Made by a program: the position numbers and the translations under genes. From Pseudomonadota bacterium (lineage in GTDB: Bacteria; Desulfobacterota; S145-22), in contig WGDA01000124.1 in assembly GCA_015493505.1 (NCBI GenBank), positions 1 to 32,249 on the forward strand: a stretch of 32,249 nucleotides of DNA. Direction: 5' to 3'. This document shows positions 1 to 7,074 of the stretch, piece after piece; positions within the stretch are counted from its first letter, which is position 1, and each line of letters opens with the position of its first letter. The notes below the pieces were generated by a model, which worked only from the letters and a program-made list of their open reading frames with translations, did no database searches and was not told the origin of the DNA.

Positions 1-52
1 AAGCGTAAATCTGGTATCTTTGCTCTTGGGTAAGCTGATGATAGGTCCTCAT
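1..52 (-). CDS. IS30-family transposase, N-terminal fragment (partial at window edge)
   Basis: Only the first 17 codons are inside the window: MRTYHQLTQEQRYQIYA. This is the characteristic opening of IS30-family DDE transposases, where a helix-turn-helix region begins with a T-x-EQRYQI-type motif. The ATG at 52 is preceded on the minus strand by AAAAGGAG at good ribosome-binding distance, so the start is well supported. The gene runs off the left edge. Whether the full transposase is intact cannot be seen. Confidence 0.75.
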   Translation of the reverse strand, partial: MRTYHQLTQEQRYQIYA

Positions 53-143
53 AAGCGCTCCTTTTACTTGGTGGAGAAGGTTCGCTATGTTTCCTATCAC
101 AGCTTGCCCCCTTCACCAACTCCTGTTGCACTTACAAGTTGAA
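1..143 (-). mobile_element. End of an IS30-family insertion sequence (cut by window edge)
   Basis: The first bases encode the start of an IS30-type transposase on the minus strand. The non-coding stretch between its start codon and about position 143 would be the terminal part of the element. The segment at 124-143 (tgttgcacttacaagttgaa) is a plausible terminal inverted repeat because it resembles IS30-family ends, but I cannot compare it with the other end, which lies outside the window. The outer limit is therefore approximate. The element sits about 130 bases downstream of the cas6 stop codon, so it marks one edge of the CRISPR locus. Confidence 0.5.
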
Positions 144-273
144 TGCAAGTCAAGCTTTTCAAAGAAAAAACGATAAGATTTTGAGAAATGAAGGCGAGCG
201 CTAAAACCACGGCAAGCCAAATGGGCATGATAAAAAAATGGACCGGGGGAAACTTATTTTATAGAACAGTATA

Positions 274-1242
274 TCAAGCGTATTCCTGTCCCAGCTTGAT
301 CCTCGAAATGTGATACTGCCCCATTCCCTGGGTGGTGTGCTGGCCGATGTGGAGCGCCTCGCCAAGGACGAGGAGGGGAAGAAGCAGGGCCACCTCCCCC
401 TTCAGCTCCACGCCGCCCATGAATCCCTTGATGGGTTCCTGCGTTTTCTTACCCGATGGGTGTTTCTTGGTTGCTACGCGATGCACAAACCTGAAGTCCC
501 CGTGCCGTTCGAGGCTGACGGAATTCCCGTCCAGAATCGTTTCGAGCGCCGGGACCGTCCCCGTGAAGCCGCAATGCTGGGTCGAAACCCCGGCGAGACG
601 CCGGTGAAGGGCTTCCATAAAAAGCTCCACCGTCATATCCTCGGGCTGTGTGACCTTCCGGTTCTGAAAGGTAAAATGAAACGGGGTGAGGAAATCGATG
701 GCAACCCTCGTGACCGGCGTTGCCCGGATCTTGCCCGACCGGACATATTCCACAAGAAGGTCTTCGAGCCTGAAGGGCCTGCCGCCGTTTGCCGTCTCGA
801 CGCCTTCCAGCGTCATCGCGAGCGGGCTCTGTTCATCCACGGAATCGAAGGCGATAAGCGGTTTTGAGACAAAGGCGTCCCGGACCTCTTGCGTTTTCTC
901 CGTGCCATACCCAAGAAGCCGAAGGGTGAAGGAAAGCGTGTCGCCTTGTCGGAACATCCCACGCGCCCGCTGCGAGGGAGCGGTGTGGATGAGGTAGGGG
1001 AGATAATCCCTTCGCGCATCCTCCACAAGCAACGCGTGATAGAGGCAGGACGCGCGGTGGGCGCACGCCGCGCACGCCATCTGGCGCTGGTCGAGGCATG
1101 GGCTCTGGCTTTGAAGGATCGCCTTGAAGACAGCCCGGAACTTCCGGGCGGGGAAGTTCCCCAGATATCCGGTCTCAACGGCGCGATACGTGACGTTCAG
1201 GTCTGTAAACCGGATGGCCGAGAGCCAATCATCCGCGTCCAT
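274..1242 (-). CDS. cas6: Cas6-family CRISPR RNA-processing endoribonuclease
   Basis: Predicted 322-residue Cas6, the enzyme that cuts the CRISPR precursor transcript inside each repeat to give crRNAs for the effector complex. The N-terminal half has a four-cysteine cluster (Cys49, Cys57, Cys60, Cys66) typical of the zinc-binding type of Cas6. The C-terminal 50 residues carry the RAMP glycine-rich loop (GQHTTQGMGQYHI near 300-313) diagnostic of the Cas6 C-terminal domain. His300 and nearby residues could be catalytic, but this family varies. The ATG at 1242 follows a strong GGGAGG ribosome-binding site that lies inside a 12-bp palindrome (1249-1260). The gene is last in the minus-strand CRISPR locus and is separated from RT-cas1 by a PIN toxin module. 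It is a standalone Cas6, not fused to the RT-Cas1 as in some marine bacteria. Confidence 0.88.
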   Translation of the reverse strand: MDADDWLSAIRFTDLNVTYRAVETGYLGNFPARKFRAVFKAILQSQSPCLDQRQMACAACAHRASCLYHALLVEDARRDYLPYLIHTAPSQRARGMFRQGDTLSFTLRLLGYGTEKTQEVRDAFVSKPLIAFDSVDEQSPLAMTLEGVETANGGRPFRLEDLLVEYVRSGKIRATPVTRVAIDFLTPFHFTFQNRKVTQPEDMTVELFMEALHRRLAGVSTQHCGFTGTVPALETILDGNSVSLERHGDFRFVHRVATKKHPSGKKTQEPIKGFMGGVELKGEVALLLPLLVLGEALHIGQHTTQGMGQYHISRIKLGQEYA

Positions 1243-1345
1243 TCCCGTCCTCCCGGGAGGGGTTCAGGGGGAAACATCTCTATAACGCCTGCGAACCGTC
1301 TTGGAACGAATCGAACGGCGGTCCCTTGCACCTTAAAAATCCTTT

Positions 1346-1540
1346 TCAAGAAAGAGCCGCCATTTTGTTTTGCTTGCCATCCGCATCTGAGCCGATGAAG
1401 TCTTTTACATCCTCTCTGACCTTGCGAACCAATACTTCGAAGTCCGAATGGCAAGACAGTGAGTAATAATCTTTTACCTTCCACAACTCCCGCAAAATCT
1501 CATCTTTTTCGTCGACTTCCGTTTCCTCATTTCTCTTCAT
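1346..1540 (-). CDS. Small protein paired with PIN toxin (putative antitoxin)
   Basis: A 64-residue charged protein. Its centre (W-K-V-K-D, then a conserved-looking VRKVREDVKDF segment) resembles the small proteins encoded just downstream of VapC-like PIN genes, so an antitoxin role is inferred from context. It has no recognisable DNA-binding domain. The start codon overlaps the end of the PIN gene by 14 bases, which indicates translational coupling. The toxin-first order is the reverse of classical vapBC but is common for this PIN subfamily. Downstream, 1243-1345 is a short gap before cas6. Confidence 0.55.
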   Translation of the reverse strand: MKRNEETEVDEKDEILRELWKVKDYYSLSCHSDFEVLVRKVREDVKDFIGSDADGKQNKMAALS

Positions 1541-2003
1541 TTTTCATCTCCTGAGGCGTACAAATGGTTGGAATTATCAGGCCTTCATCATAAGATATAT
1601 TCTGCACCTTTCGTATAAAGTGGGCATTTGCCAGGTGCCTGCAATTCCACGTTAACAGGAAATCCATTTGATAGTGGGTTGCCACGGCAATATGTAATGC
1701 ATCGTCTCGAGCCTTCTCAGGTAGCGATGCCTTCGTAAAAAACAGCTTTGCCAGCTCGATACACGCTTTAGTGATTTTTAGCAGTGGGATTTTTTTGGCA
1801 ACACCCATTCTAAGTTTAACTGCCTCATTATCCCCATGGGAGCATTCCGCTAATACCAATTCTGAAATAAAGATATTGTACTTTTTCCTTTCGCTTTCCC
1901 ACCAATCGAATGTAATCTTCTGCCGCGCCGCCGATATCAAATTACTGCTTGGTCGCGCGACAAGATAGCTGATTATTGATGTTTCAACATATACAGATTC
2001 CAT
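1527..2003 (-). CDS. PIN-domain ribonuclease, VapC-like toxin
   Basis: A 158-residue PIN-domain protein, the fold of VapC-type RNases that cut RNA with a cluster of acidic residues and magnesium. Visible acidic positions are Glu7 in the opening strand (YVETSIISYL, where most family members have Asp), Glu53 in LAECSHGD, Asp100/Asp101 in ARDDALHIA and Asp114 before the typical LLTWN segment. All motifs of the subfamily are present, so it is probably active. It overlaps its small downstream partner. The pair is more AT-rich than the flanking cas genes, suggesting separate acquisition. It lies between RT-cas1 and cas6, where it could stabilise the locus as an addiction module. A direct CRISPR role is not shown. 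Confidence 0.8.
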   Translation of the reverse strand: MESVYVETSIISYLVARPSSNLISAARQKITFDWWESERKKYNIFISELVLAECSHGDNEAVKLRMGVAKKIPLLKITKACIELAKLFFTKASLPEKARDDALHIAVATHYQMDFLLTWNCRHLANAHFIRKVQNISYDEGLIIPTICTPQEMKNEEK

Positions 2004-2227
2004 ATCAATGTCCGGTTATTTTCGTAACATCCAACAAAAAGTTTATCGCCAATTCAACAGGGTGAGAGAGCAACAACAGTTCTTATTTTGACAGTTTATC
2101 ATCTGCTGATTCTCTAATAAAATATCACATCTGATTCCATAGATCCACATAACGCACCAAAGGGTAAAAATCAAGGGATACGGCGGGGTGCCAATCATCC
2201 GCACCACGCCTCTGGTTTCTGGCCTTT

Positions 2228-4567
2228 CTAATATCTTCCCACAAACGGCTTGTAGCGTGTCTTTCCCATGAGACAGCGGGCCAGATGCCTCGACTGGAGC
2301 ACAATCACCTCGCCGAGCAATACCTTGCGCCTCCTACGATAGGGCACCAGGGCACTCAGACGCTCCAGGACATTCTGTATAACCTTTTTCCTTGAACCAT
2401 CCGTCAGATACCCGGGTTTTTCATCCAGCGCGAGATGCTCGTCGCGGGTCACCATGGTGAAAATGGCGCGGTCCACCACCTGTGACCTGAACTCTTCGAT
2501 CATATCATAGACGAGCACGGGCTTGTTCTTCTGTGACGCGTGTAGAAAACCGATATAGGGATTGAGTCTTGCCAGGATAAGCGCCCGCCAGATTTTCCCA
2601 TAAAGGATTCCATATCCATAATTGAGGCAGGAATTTATCAGATCGCTCGCCCCCCGTCTCTCCCGGCCGGGGAAGTCCATGTCATTTCCGAACAGAATTT
2701 TGGCAAGCCGCCAGTAGCTCGAGGCGACTCTTCCCTCGATGGAAAGCAGTTCGTAACGAAAAGCGGCAGAGTCGTTGTCGGAAATCCTCTTGATCCGATC
2801 CGTCATCGTTTCTACTTCATCTTCCATCGCTCGGAGCTTTTGCTGGAACAGATGGTTGTCCTTACGGCTTCTCCCATAAAATTTCATGAGGTTCAACTGA
2901 TTCTTTATCTTGCCGGCCACGATTCTTTTTGCAATTTCATTGCCCACCCCGTTTCGCACCGCCTCAAGCTGGCTCAAGTGCAGGCTTGTGTCCGGGGACT
3001 CCGGAGACAAAAACATGGCATAAGGGGTCCCAAGGGCATCGCAAAAGAGGAATGGAATCCCCTTCTCCCCGCACGCCCGGACCAGGTCGGACGACAGGGT
3101 GATGCCGTGGGCGGCGACCAGGATTCCCTGGACCGTCTCCATTCGTTTCTTCAGCAGGGCCTTCCCCTGAAAGCTTACGACAACCCTGGTTCCCCGTTTC
3201 CCGAGGAAGGAACCGGGTGTCGTCACCACAATCTCCGATGACAAGGCCTGTTTCCGAAGATACTTCCGTTTTTTTCTCAAGACCGCGCGATCCCCCGATT
3301 TAACGGGGGCCTCAACCGATGGAGAAACATGCTTTCTGCTTTCGCTGGGCGTGCTTTTTGCCGTGACGACCTGTTTCAGGCTCCGCGTGACAATCTCCTT
3401 TACCCTCTCCTCGCGGCCCTCCCTGAATTCCCTGGAGAGGAAAGGCAGGGGAGAGAGGTAATCCGTCAACTCCCGTGTGGTATGATAAATTCCCTTCCTG
3501 ACGAATTCGGCCAGAAGGGGAATAATCCGTTCCGCGACAAACAGATCGGTTTGGACCATCTGTTCTTCGGGGTCGAGAACTTCGTAATAGCGATGAAACC
3601 CCGCGAGGGACTCGCACAATTTCGTCATGAGAAGAGCCGGGTTGGATGTATGATGCCGAAGAATCCAGTCAATCCTGCGCCTGATCTTTGCCATCTTTGC
3701 CGTTGATATGGCCCTGATCTCATCGCGATAATAGATCCCGAGAAACGTGAATCCCCGCGCCAGGGAACAAATGGGCCTCTTGTCCGGGTTCAGCATGAGT
3801 TTCAGGGTCTCAAGGGCGTAAAATGTCAGATCATCCAGCGCCTCACGGGCCCCTTTCCGGGAGAAAGAGAGCACGATCATGTTGTCGGAATATCGAAGGT
3901 AGGTATATCCCCTGCGCGTCATGTAAACATCGAGCGGATGGGCATAGATATTCGACAGAAGCGGGGAAATAATGGAGCCCTGCCCGATGCCTTCCGGCAT
4001 ATCCCCGTATTCCCCGCTGGGCCCCACGAAACCGATGGTGCTCCACATGCGGATGAGGCGAAGGATATCCGCATCATCCACGACCTTATGAACCTCATTG
4101 ATCAGGATGTCCTGGTTGAGGGAATCGAAAAAATTGTCAAAATCGGCGAGGGCCACCCACCGATATTTCTCGTCGGATAGCAGGTGGTGCATCCGGATAA
4201 AAACCTTTCTTGGCCCCTTCCCCGGGCGATAGGCGTAACTGCAGGGCAGGAACACCTTCTCAAACAGGGGTTCAATCACCTGCCTGACGGCCTGCTGGAC
4301 GATCTTATCCCGCACCGTCGGAAGAGACAGAACACGCTTCTCTGGGGTTCCATTCATTTTTGGGATGGCGCACCGCCGGAAGGGCTCGGGGACGTAGGTC
4401 CCGTTTTTCAACTCATCGAGGAGTTCCCGAAGGAATCGGTCCCGTTCCCTCTCGAAATCACGAACGCTCAGGCCGTCGATATCCCCCGCCGCCTTTTTGG
4501 CGCGAACCCTCTTCCAGGCGTTTTGAAGGGTGGACAGGCGACAGACCTGTTCAAACAGAACATCCAT
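2228..4567 (-). CDS. cas1: Reverse transcriptase-Cas1 fusion protein
   Basis: A fusion of a group II-intron-like reverse transcriptase (about residues 10-350) with Cas1 (about 440-779). RT-Cas1 integrates new spacers and, in studied cases, can acquire them from RNA. RT motif A is LADFDNFFDSL with catalytic Asp142, and motif B is GQGSIISPLLSNIYAHPLD. The catalytic YxDD box instead reads YSDN (226-229): the second aspartate is asparagine. The Cas1 integrase residues are all present: Glu611 in SIEGRVASSYW, His676 in GFLH, and Asp688 with Glu691/692 in VYDMIEEFR. The ATG at 4567 is preferred because it opens the conserved RT start and lies 5 bases after the cas2 stop; an upstream TTG at 4651 in the same frame would add 28 residues overlapping cas2. 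No Cas6 domain is fused; cas6 is a separate downstream gene. Confidence 0.95.
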   Translation of the reverse strand: MDVLFEQVCRLSTLQNAWKRVRAKKAAGDIDGLSVRDFERERDRFLRELLDELKNGTYVPEPFRRCAIPKMNGTPEKRVLSLPTVRDKIVQQAVRQVIEPLFEKVFLPCSYAYRPGKGPRKVFIRMHHLLSDEKYRWVALADFDNFFDSLNQDILINEVHKVVDDADILRLIRMWSTIGFVGPSGEYGDMPEGIGQGSIISPLLSNIYAHPLDVYMTRRGYTYLRYSDNMIVLSFSRKGAREALDDLTFYALETLKLMLNPDKRPICSLARGFTFLGIYYRDEIRAISTAKMAKIRRRIDWILRHHTSNPALLMTKLCESLAGFHRYYEVLDPEEQMVQTDLFVAERIIPLLAEFVRKGIYHTTRELTDYLSPLPFLSREFREGREERVKEIVTRSLKQVVTAKSTPSESRKHVSPSVEAPVKSGDRAVLRKKRKYLRKQALSSEIVVTTPGSFLGKRGTRVVVSFQGKALLKKRMETVQGILVAAHGITLSSDLVRACGEKGIPFLFCDALGTPYAMFLSPESPDTSLHLSQLEAVRNGVGNEIAKRIVAGKIKNQLNLMKFYGRSRKDNHLFQQKLRAMEDEVETMTDRIKRISDNDSAAFRYELLSIEGRVASSYWRLAKILFGNDMDFPGRERRGASDLINSCLNYGYGILYGKIWRALILARLNPYIGFLHASQKNKPVLVYDMIEEFRSQVVDRAIFTMVTRDEHLALDEKPGYLTDGSRKKVIQNVLERLSALVPYRRRRKVLLGEVIVLQSRHLARCLMGKTRYKPFVGRY

Positions 4568-4572
4568 GGCGG

Positions 4573-4851
4573 TTAGACGAAAACAACCGGCTCTTCCCTC
4601 TTTTCTCCGCTGTTTCCCTGCGCTTTGATCTTTCGCTGGCATTCCCGGCAAAGGGGATAATACCGAACGTGATCCCTCCGGGGATTGATCACCTGCCCGA
4701 TCTCACGCCGGAGCGCCGTGAAGGCCCGGGCATCCGTGAGTGTGCACTCAAAGACGGACAGATTAACCCTTTCCCCGTGCCGGGAGAGGATTTTTACCAC
4801 CCGGTTGCGCCGGCGCGTGGCGGAGATGTCGTAGGCCACGACCACAAACAT
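4573..4851 (-). CDS. cas2: Cas2 spacer-integration subunit
   Basis: A 92-residue Cas2, the small ferredoxin-fold dimer that bridges Cas1 dimers in the integration complex. The opening MFVVVAYDIS is the classic first strand with the conserved aspartate, followed by an arginine-rich RRRNRVVKIL helix and VFECTLTDARAF. The usual RYYPLC segment is near the C-terminus. The start at 4851 is preferred over an in-frame TTG at 4875 because GGGAGG lies just upstream and the TTG start would fall inside the CRISPR repeat. Only 17 bases separate this ATG from the last CRISPR repeat, so there is no room for a dedicated promoter outside the array. RT-cas1 follows after 5 bases. Confidence 0.93.
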   Translation of the reverse strand: MFVVVAYDISATRRRNRVVKILSRHGERVNLSVFECTLTDARAFTALRREIGQVINPRRDHVRYYPLCRECQRKIKAQGNSGEKREEPVVFV

Positions 4852-4868
4852 GCGACCCTCCCCGTTCT

Positions 4869-5134
4869 GTCTCAATGCCCAGCCTGCCTCACAGGCCAGG
4901 CTTACGGAATCGCCAACATATTTTCTCTACAAGGCCGTGAGCGGTCTCAATGCCCAGCCTGCCTCACAGGCCAGGCTTACACAGTGATAGTAATTTTACA
5001 GAGAAGGAAAAGGGTCTTTTGTCTCAATGCCCAGCCTGCCTCACAGGCCAGGCTTACTGGCAGTATTAGACACCCTTTTAAAATCTTTAGGAAAAAAGTC
5101 TCAATGCCCAGCCTGCCTCACAGGCCAGGCTTAC
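4869..5134 (-). CRISPR. CRISPR array: four identical 37-bp repeats, three spacers
   Basis: Repeats lie at 4869-4905, 4944-4980, 5021-5057 and 5098-5134 and are identical over 37 bases. Spacers are 4906-4943 (38), 4981-5020 (40) and 5058-5097 (40). Read on the minus strand the repeat begins GTAAGCCTGG and ends ATTGAGAC, matching the usual 8-base 5' handle of type I/III crRNAs, so the array is transcribed on the minus strand like the cas genes. An internal hairpin (AGCCTG pairing with CAGGCT, plus CCT with AGG across a one-base bulge) lies just before the handle and is the likely Cas6 recognition site. The leader is on the high-coordinate side, so the newest spacer is 5058-5097. The terminal repeat near cas2 is not degenerate. 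Confidence 0.97.
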
Positions 5135-5181
5135 CGTTCTCATTTCAGGGGGTTATCTCCCTAACCCTTCTCCATGAGATT

Positions 5182-5210
5182 TTTATACCGCAATTTTTTG
5201 AATCATTCAA
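5182..5210 (-). promoter_or_regulatory. Predicted leader promoter for the CRISPR array
   Basis: On the minus strand there is a TTGAAT -35 box (5205-5210) and a TATAAA -10 box (5182-5187) separated by exactly 17 bases. Initiation would fall near 5175, about 40 bases before the first repeat. Position and orientation fit the array direction deduced from the repeat handle. Transcripts would run through the array into cas2 and RT-cas1. Confidence 0.6.
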
Positions 5211-5231
5211 GGCCCTTGCCACTTCTATCGC

Positions 5232-5612
5232 AAAAGTTTGAAGATCCCCTCTCAAGTGGGCCGTCACACAAACCAATTTATCCTACAAATCACCGTAACC
5301 AACTGATATTCCAATATAAGTTCCCCCTTCCAAAAGTTTGAAGATCCTCGCTCGTTCCCCCACTCTGGGGTCATCTTCACAAAAACCACGCGCGTTCTTT
5401 CGAGGGGCGCACGAACCCCCCTTTTATATCAGGCAGTTTCAAGGGCCGTTTCCGTCTCTTTTGAAGATGCCGCCCGTGCTTACCCCTTTTTGCCATCTTC
5501 AAACCCTCTCCGCCGCCCGCCGGGGGCTCCTATCCCCGTCCAGCCCGGCGGAACCTGTTGACCTGATTGGCCTTTCCGCCTTATCCCCTTCGTGCGTGAA
5601 AAGTTTGAAGAT
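5232..5612. repeat. Cluster of AAAAGTTTGAAGAT boxes, direct and inverted
   Basis: Three full copies of the 14-mer AAAAGTTTGAAGAT lie at 5232-5245, 5332-5345 and 5599-5612; the first two are exactly 100 bp apart and match over 17 bases. Shorter related boxes are at 5460-5469 (direct), 5494-5503 (inverted) and near 5373-5380 (inverted, one mismatch). The pair at 5460-5469 and 5494-5503 forms a perfect 10-bp inverted repeat with a 24-base loop. The boxes fill the gap between the effector operon and the leader promoter. They could be binding sites for a regulator or host factor, or remnants of an older element; the sequence does not decide. Confidence 0.7.
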
Positions 5613-5625
5613 GTGCCGGTGCCGC

Positions 5626-7074
5626 TCACGGGTTTTCCCCTATCACCGCACCGTAATTCGTGGAGGTTTTCTGATACTTATCAAAAAAGAGGGTCTTTTT
5701 TTTGTAACTTTTTGGCTTCTCAGGGTTTGGGAATATCTCTTTCCCCTGACTATTTTTCCTCACCTCTTCCACGCAGGCAAACCCCTTTTGGTCGCAGTTT
5801 GCACCACGCGTATTAAAGGGCGGGTAGATGAACAGATAATTTCTTTTCTCGCTTTCACCCGGGAAGTGGAGGATTTTTTTCAGCTTTTCATACGCCTCTG
5901 GGAAGATCAGCTTTTCATCCAGGTCCTGCTTCCGGATCGTTTTCATATTTTCATCAACCCCGAGGGGGCCAAAAGGATCTCCCATGTCCTTTTTTTTCAC
6001 GGTGGTGACGGCGAAACGCACACTTCCGAAACCGAAGGGTTTCAGTGCCCCCAGCTTGTGGGCCATGTCCTCCTCGAGGACCAAACCATAGACGAGCAGC
6101 TTCAGGAGCGCCTCGGGCATGTCGGTGAAATACACCCGTCCGCCGTGGATGGATGCCCCCGGTTTTATTGCCTCCACGTCATATTCCCACATTGCTCTCA
6201 TCCAGCCCTTTTCCCATTTCCTGTACTCTTTATGACATGGGTCAGGCTCCTGGTGGAAATAGAATTTTCGGCCCCTTACCTTGTCGGCCAGGATTTCCCA
6301 GACGTTATGCCCCCTGACATTTCTTGGTCTACTCCCGCCTGGTGTGAAATACCAGGCCGTGTTGGCCCGCGGGTTGGGAGAGCCGAAGACCGCGTCGGAA
6401 TTGAGGTCCCACGCCTTTTTACATTCTGTTAAAACAGAATTATTCACCACAATATCCTCAAAGAAGACCCTGCCTTTTCGGCTTCGGCCCGCCCCGTTTT
6501 GTTCTACATGCCCAAAGAGGAACCTCGCCGCGTCCTCCGCCTTGTTCTGGCCGAAGCCGTTGGGGAGGGTTGCGTTCCTTTCATACCTGAATGGACTTAC
6601 AGAGCCATGCCTACCCCTGAAAGAGAATTGCTCTTTTCTCAAGTTTTCGACACTTTTATCGTCGGCCGAAGCAATCAGGAAGCCCACATGCCTATTAACT
6701 TTAATGGCTTGCCGCCCTCGGCCCGCAAACCATTTTCCATAGGCCGGTCGCCCTGAAGTATTCTTTTCGTCTCCCCTTGTGAACGCCCGCAGGTCGCTGC
6801 CGGTGAGGGCCTCGAGGAAGGCGGACACCATCCCCCTGAGGGAGGCGCCGGGAATCACCCTTTGCCCCGCCCGCCGGAAAAAGAATTTTTTGTCAAAATG
6901 ATTCTGATTCTTAGGCTTTGTCGTTTTCCCGGTTATGTGGAGCGGGGTCAGGACCTTGATGGTATATTCAATATATCCCTCGAGCCTGGGTTGGTTCAGG
7001 ACATCATCAGAGATGGCAATCGGGCCATTCTGGGGTAGGGGGACGAAATCAAAGGGATTCATGTAATGATCCAT
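5626..7074 (-). CDS. RAMP-superfamily CRISPR protein, TIGR03986-like (Cas7 group)
   Basis: A 482-residue RAMP protein, last gene of the effector operon. The N-terminus NPFDFVPLP is typical of the TIGR03986 family of type III-associated RAMPs. It has the usual RAMP elements: TPLHITGK near residue 45, VIPGASLRGM near 75, and a glycine-rich loop LGALKPFGFGSVRF near 350. Such proteins form part of the backbone that binds crRNA and target RNA; whether this one cleaves target is unclear. The C-terminal 100 residues are lysine-rich and unlike a core RAMP domain. The ATG at 7074 follows a GGAGGG ribosome-binding site and overlaps the upstream RAMP gene by 26 bases, so translation is coupled. The subtype is best described as III-D-like rather than a clean III-A or III-B. 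Confidence 0.8.
   Translation of the reverse strand: MDHYMNPFDFVPLPQNGPIAISDDVLNQPRLEGYIEYTIKVLTPLHITGKTTKPKNQNHFDKKFFFRRAGQRVIPGASLRGMVSAFLEALTGSDLRAFTRGDEKNTSGRPAYGKWFAGRGRQAIKVNRHVGFLIASADDKSVENLRKEQFSFRGRHGSVSPFRYERNATLPNGFGQNKAEDAARFLFGHVEQNGAGRSRKGRVFFEDIVVNNSVLTECKKAWDLNSDAVFGSPNPRANTAWYFTPGGSRPRNVRGHNVWEILADKVRGRKFYFHQEPDPCHKEYRKWEKGWMRAMWEYDVEAIKPGASIHGGRVYFTDMPEALLKLLVYGLVLEEDMAHKLGALKPFGFGSVRFAVTTVKKKDMGDPFGPLGVDENMKTIRKQDLDEKLIFPEAYEKLKKILHFPGESEKRNYLFIYPPFNTRGANCDQKGFACVEEVRKNSQGKEIFPNPEKPKSYKKKTLFFDKYQKTSTNYGAVIGENP

Larger units (their letters stand above)
5135..5625 (-). other. CRISPR leader and intergenic region with repeated TTTGAAGAT boxes
   Basis: This 491-bp gap between the last effector gene and the array has no supported gene. 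The array-proximal 100 bases hold a promoter (5182-5210) and act as the leader. The rest is C-rich on the plus strand and contains several copies of a TTTGAAGAT motif in both orientations, described separately. Long plus-strand open frames crossing it look like shadows: they also run through the array or antisense to the RAMP gene. Confidence 0.7.

Noticed and set aside
310-867. Plus-strand open frame opposite cas6
   Set aside because: Composition and lack of start signal mark it as a shadow of cas6.
1249-1260. CCTCCCGGGAGG palindrome as an operator for cas6
   Set aside because: It mostly consists of the ribosome-binding site and its mirror; with a four-base stem it is too weak to claim regulation.
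4360-5241. Plus-strand open frame of 293 codons crossing RT-cas1, cas2 and the array
   Set aside because: It runs antisense to two clear cas genes and translates the CRISPR repeats; it has no ribosome-binding site or family resemblance.
5338-6432. Plus-strand open frame of 364 codons antisense to the TIGR03986-like gene
   Set aside because: The minus-strand frame has RAMP motifs and a ribosome-binding site; this one has neither and is a shadow.
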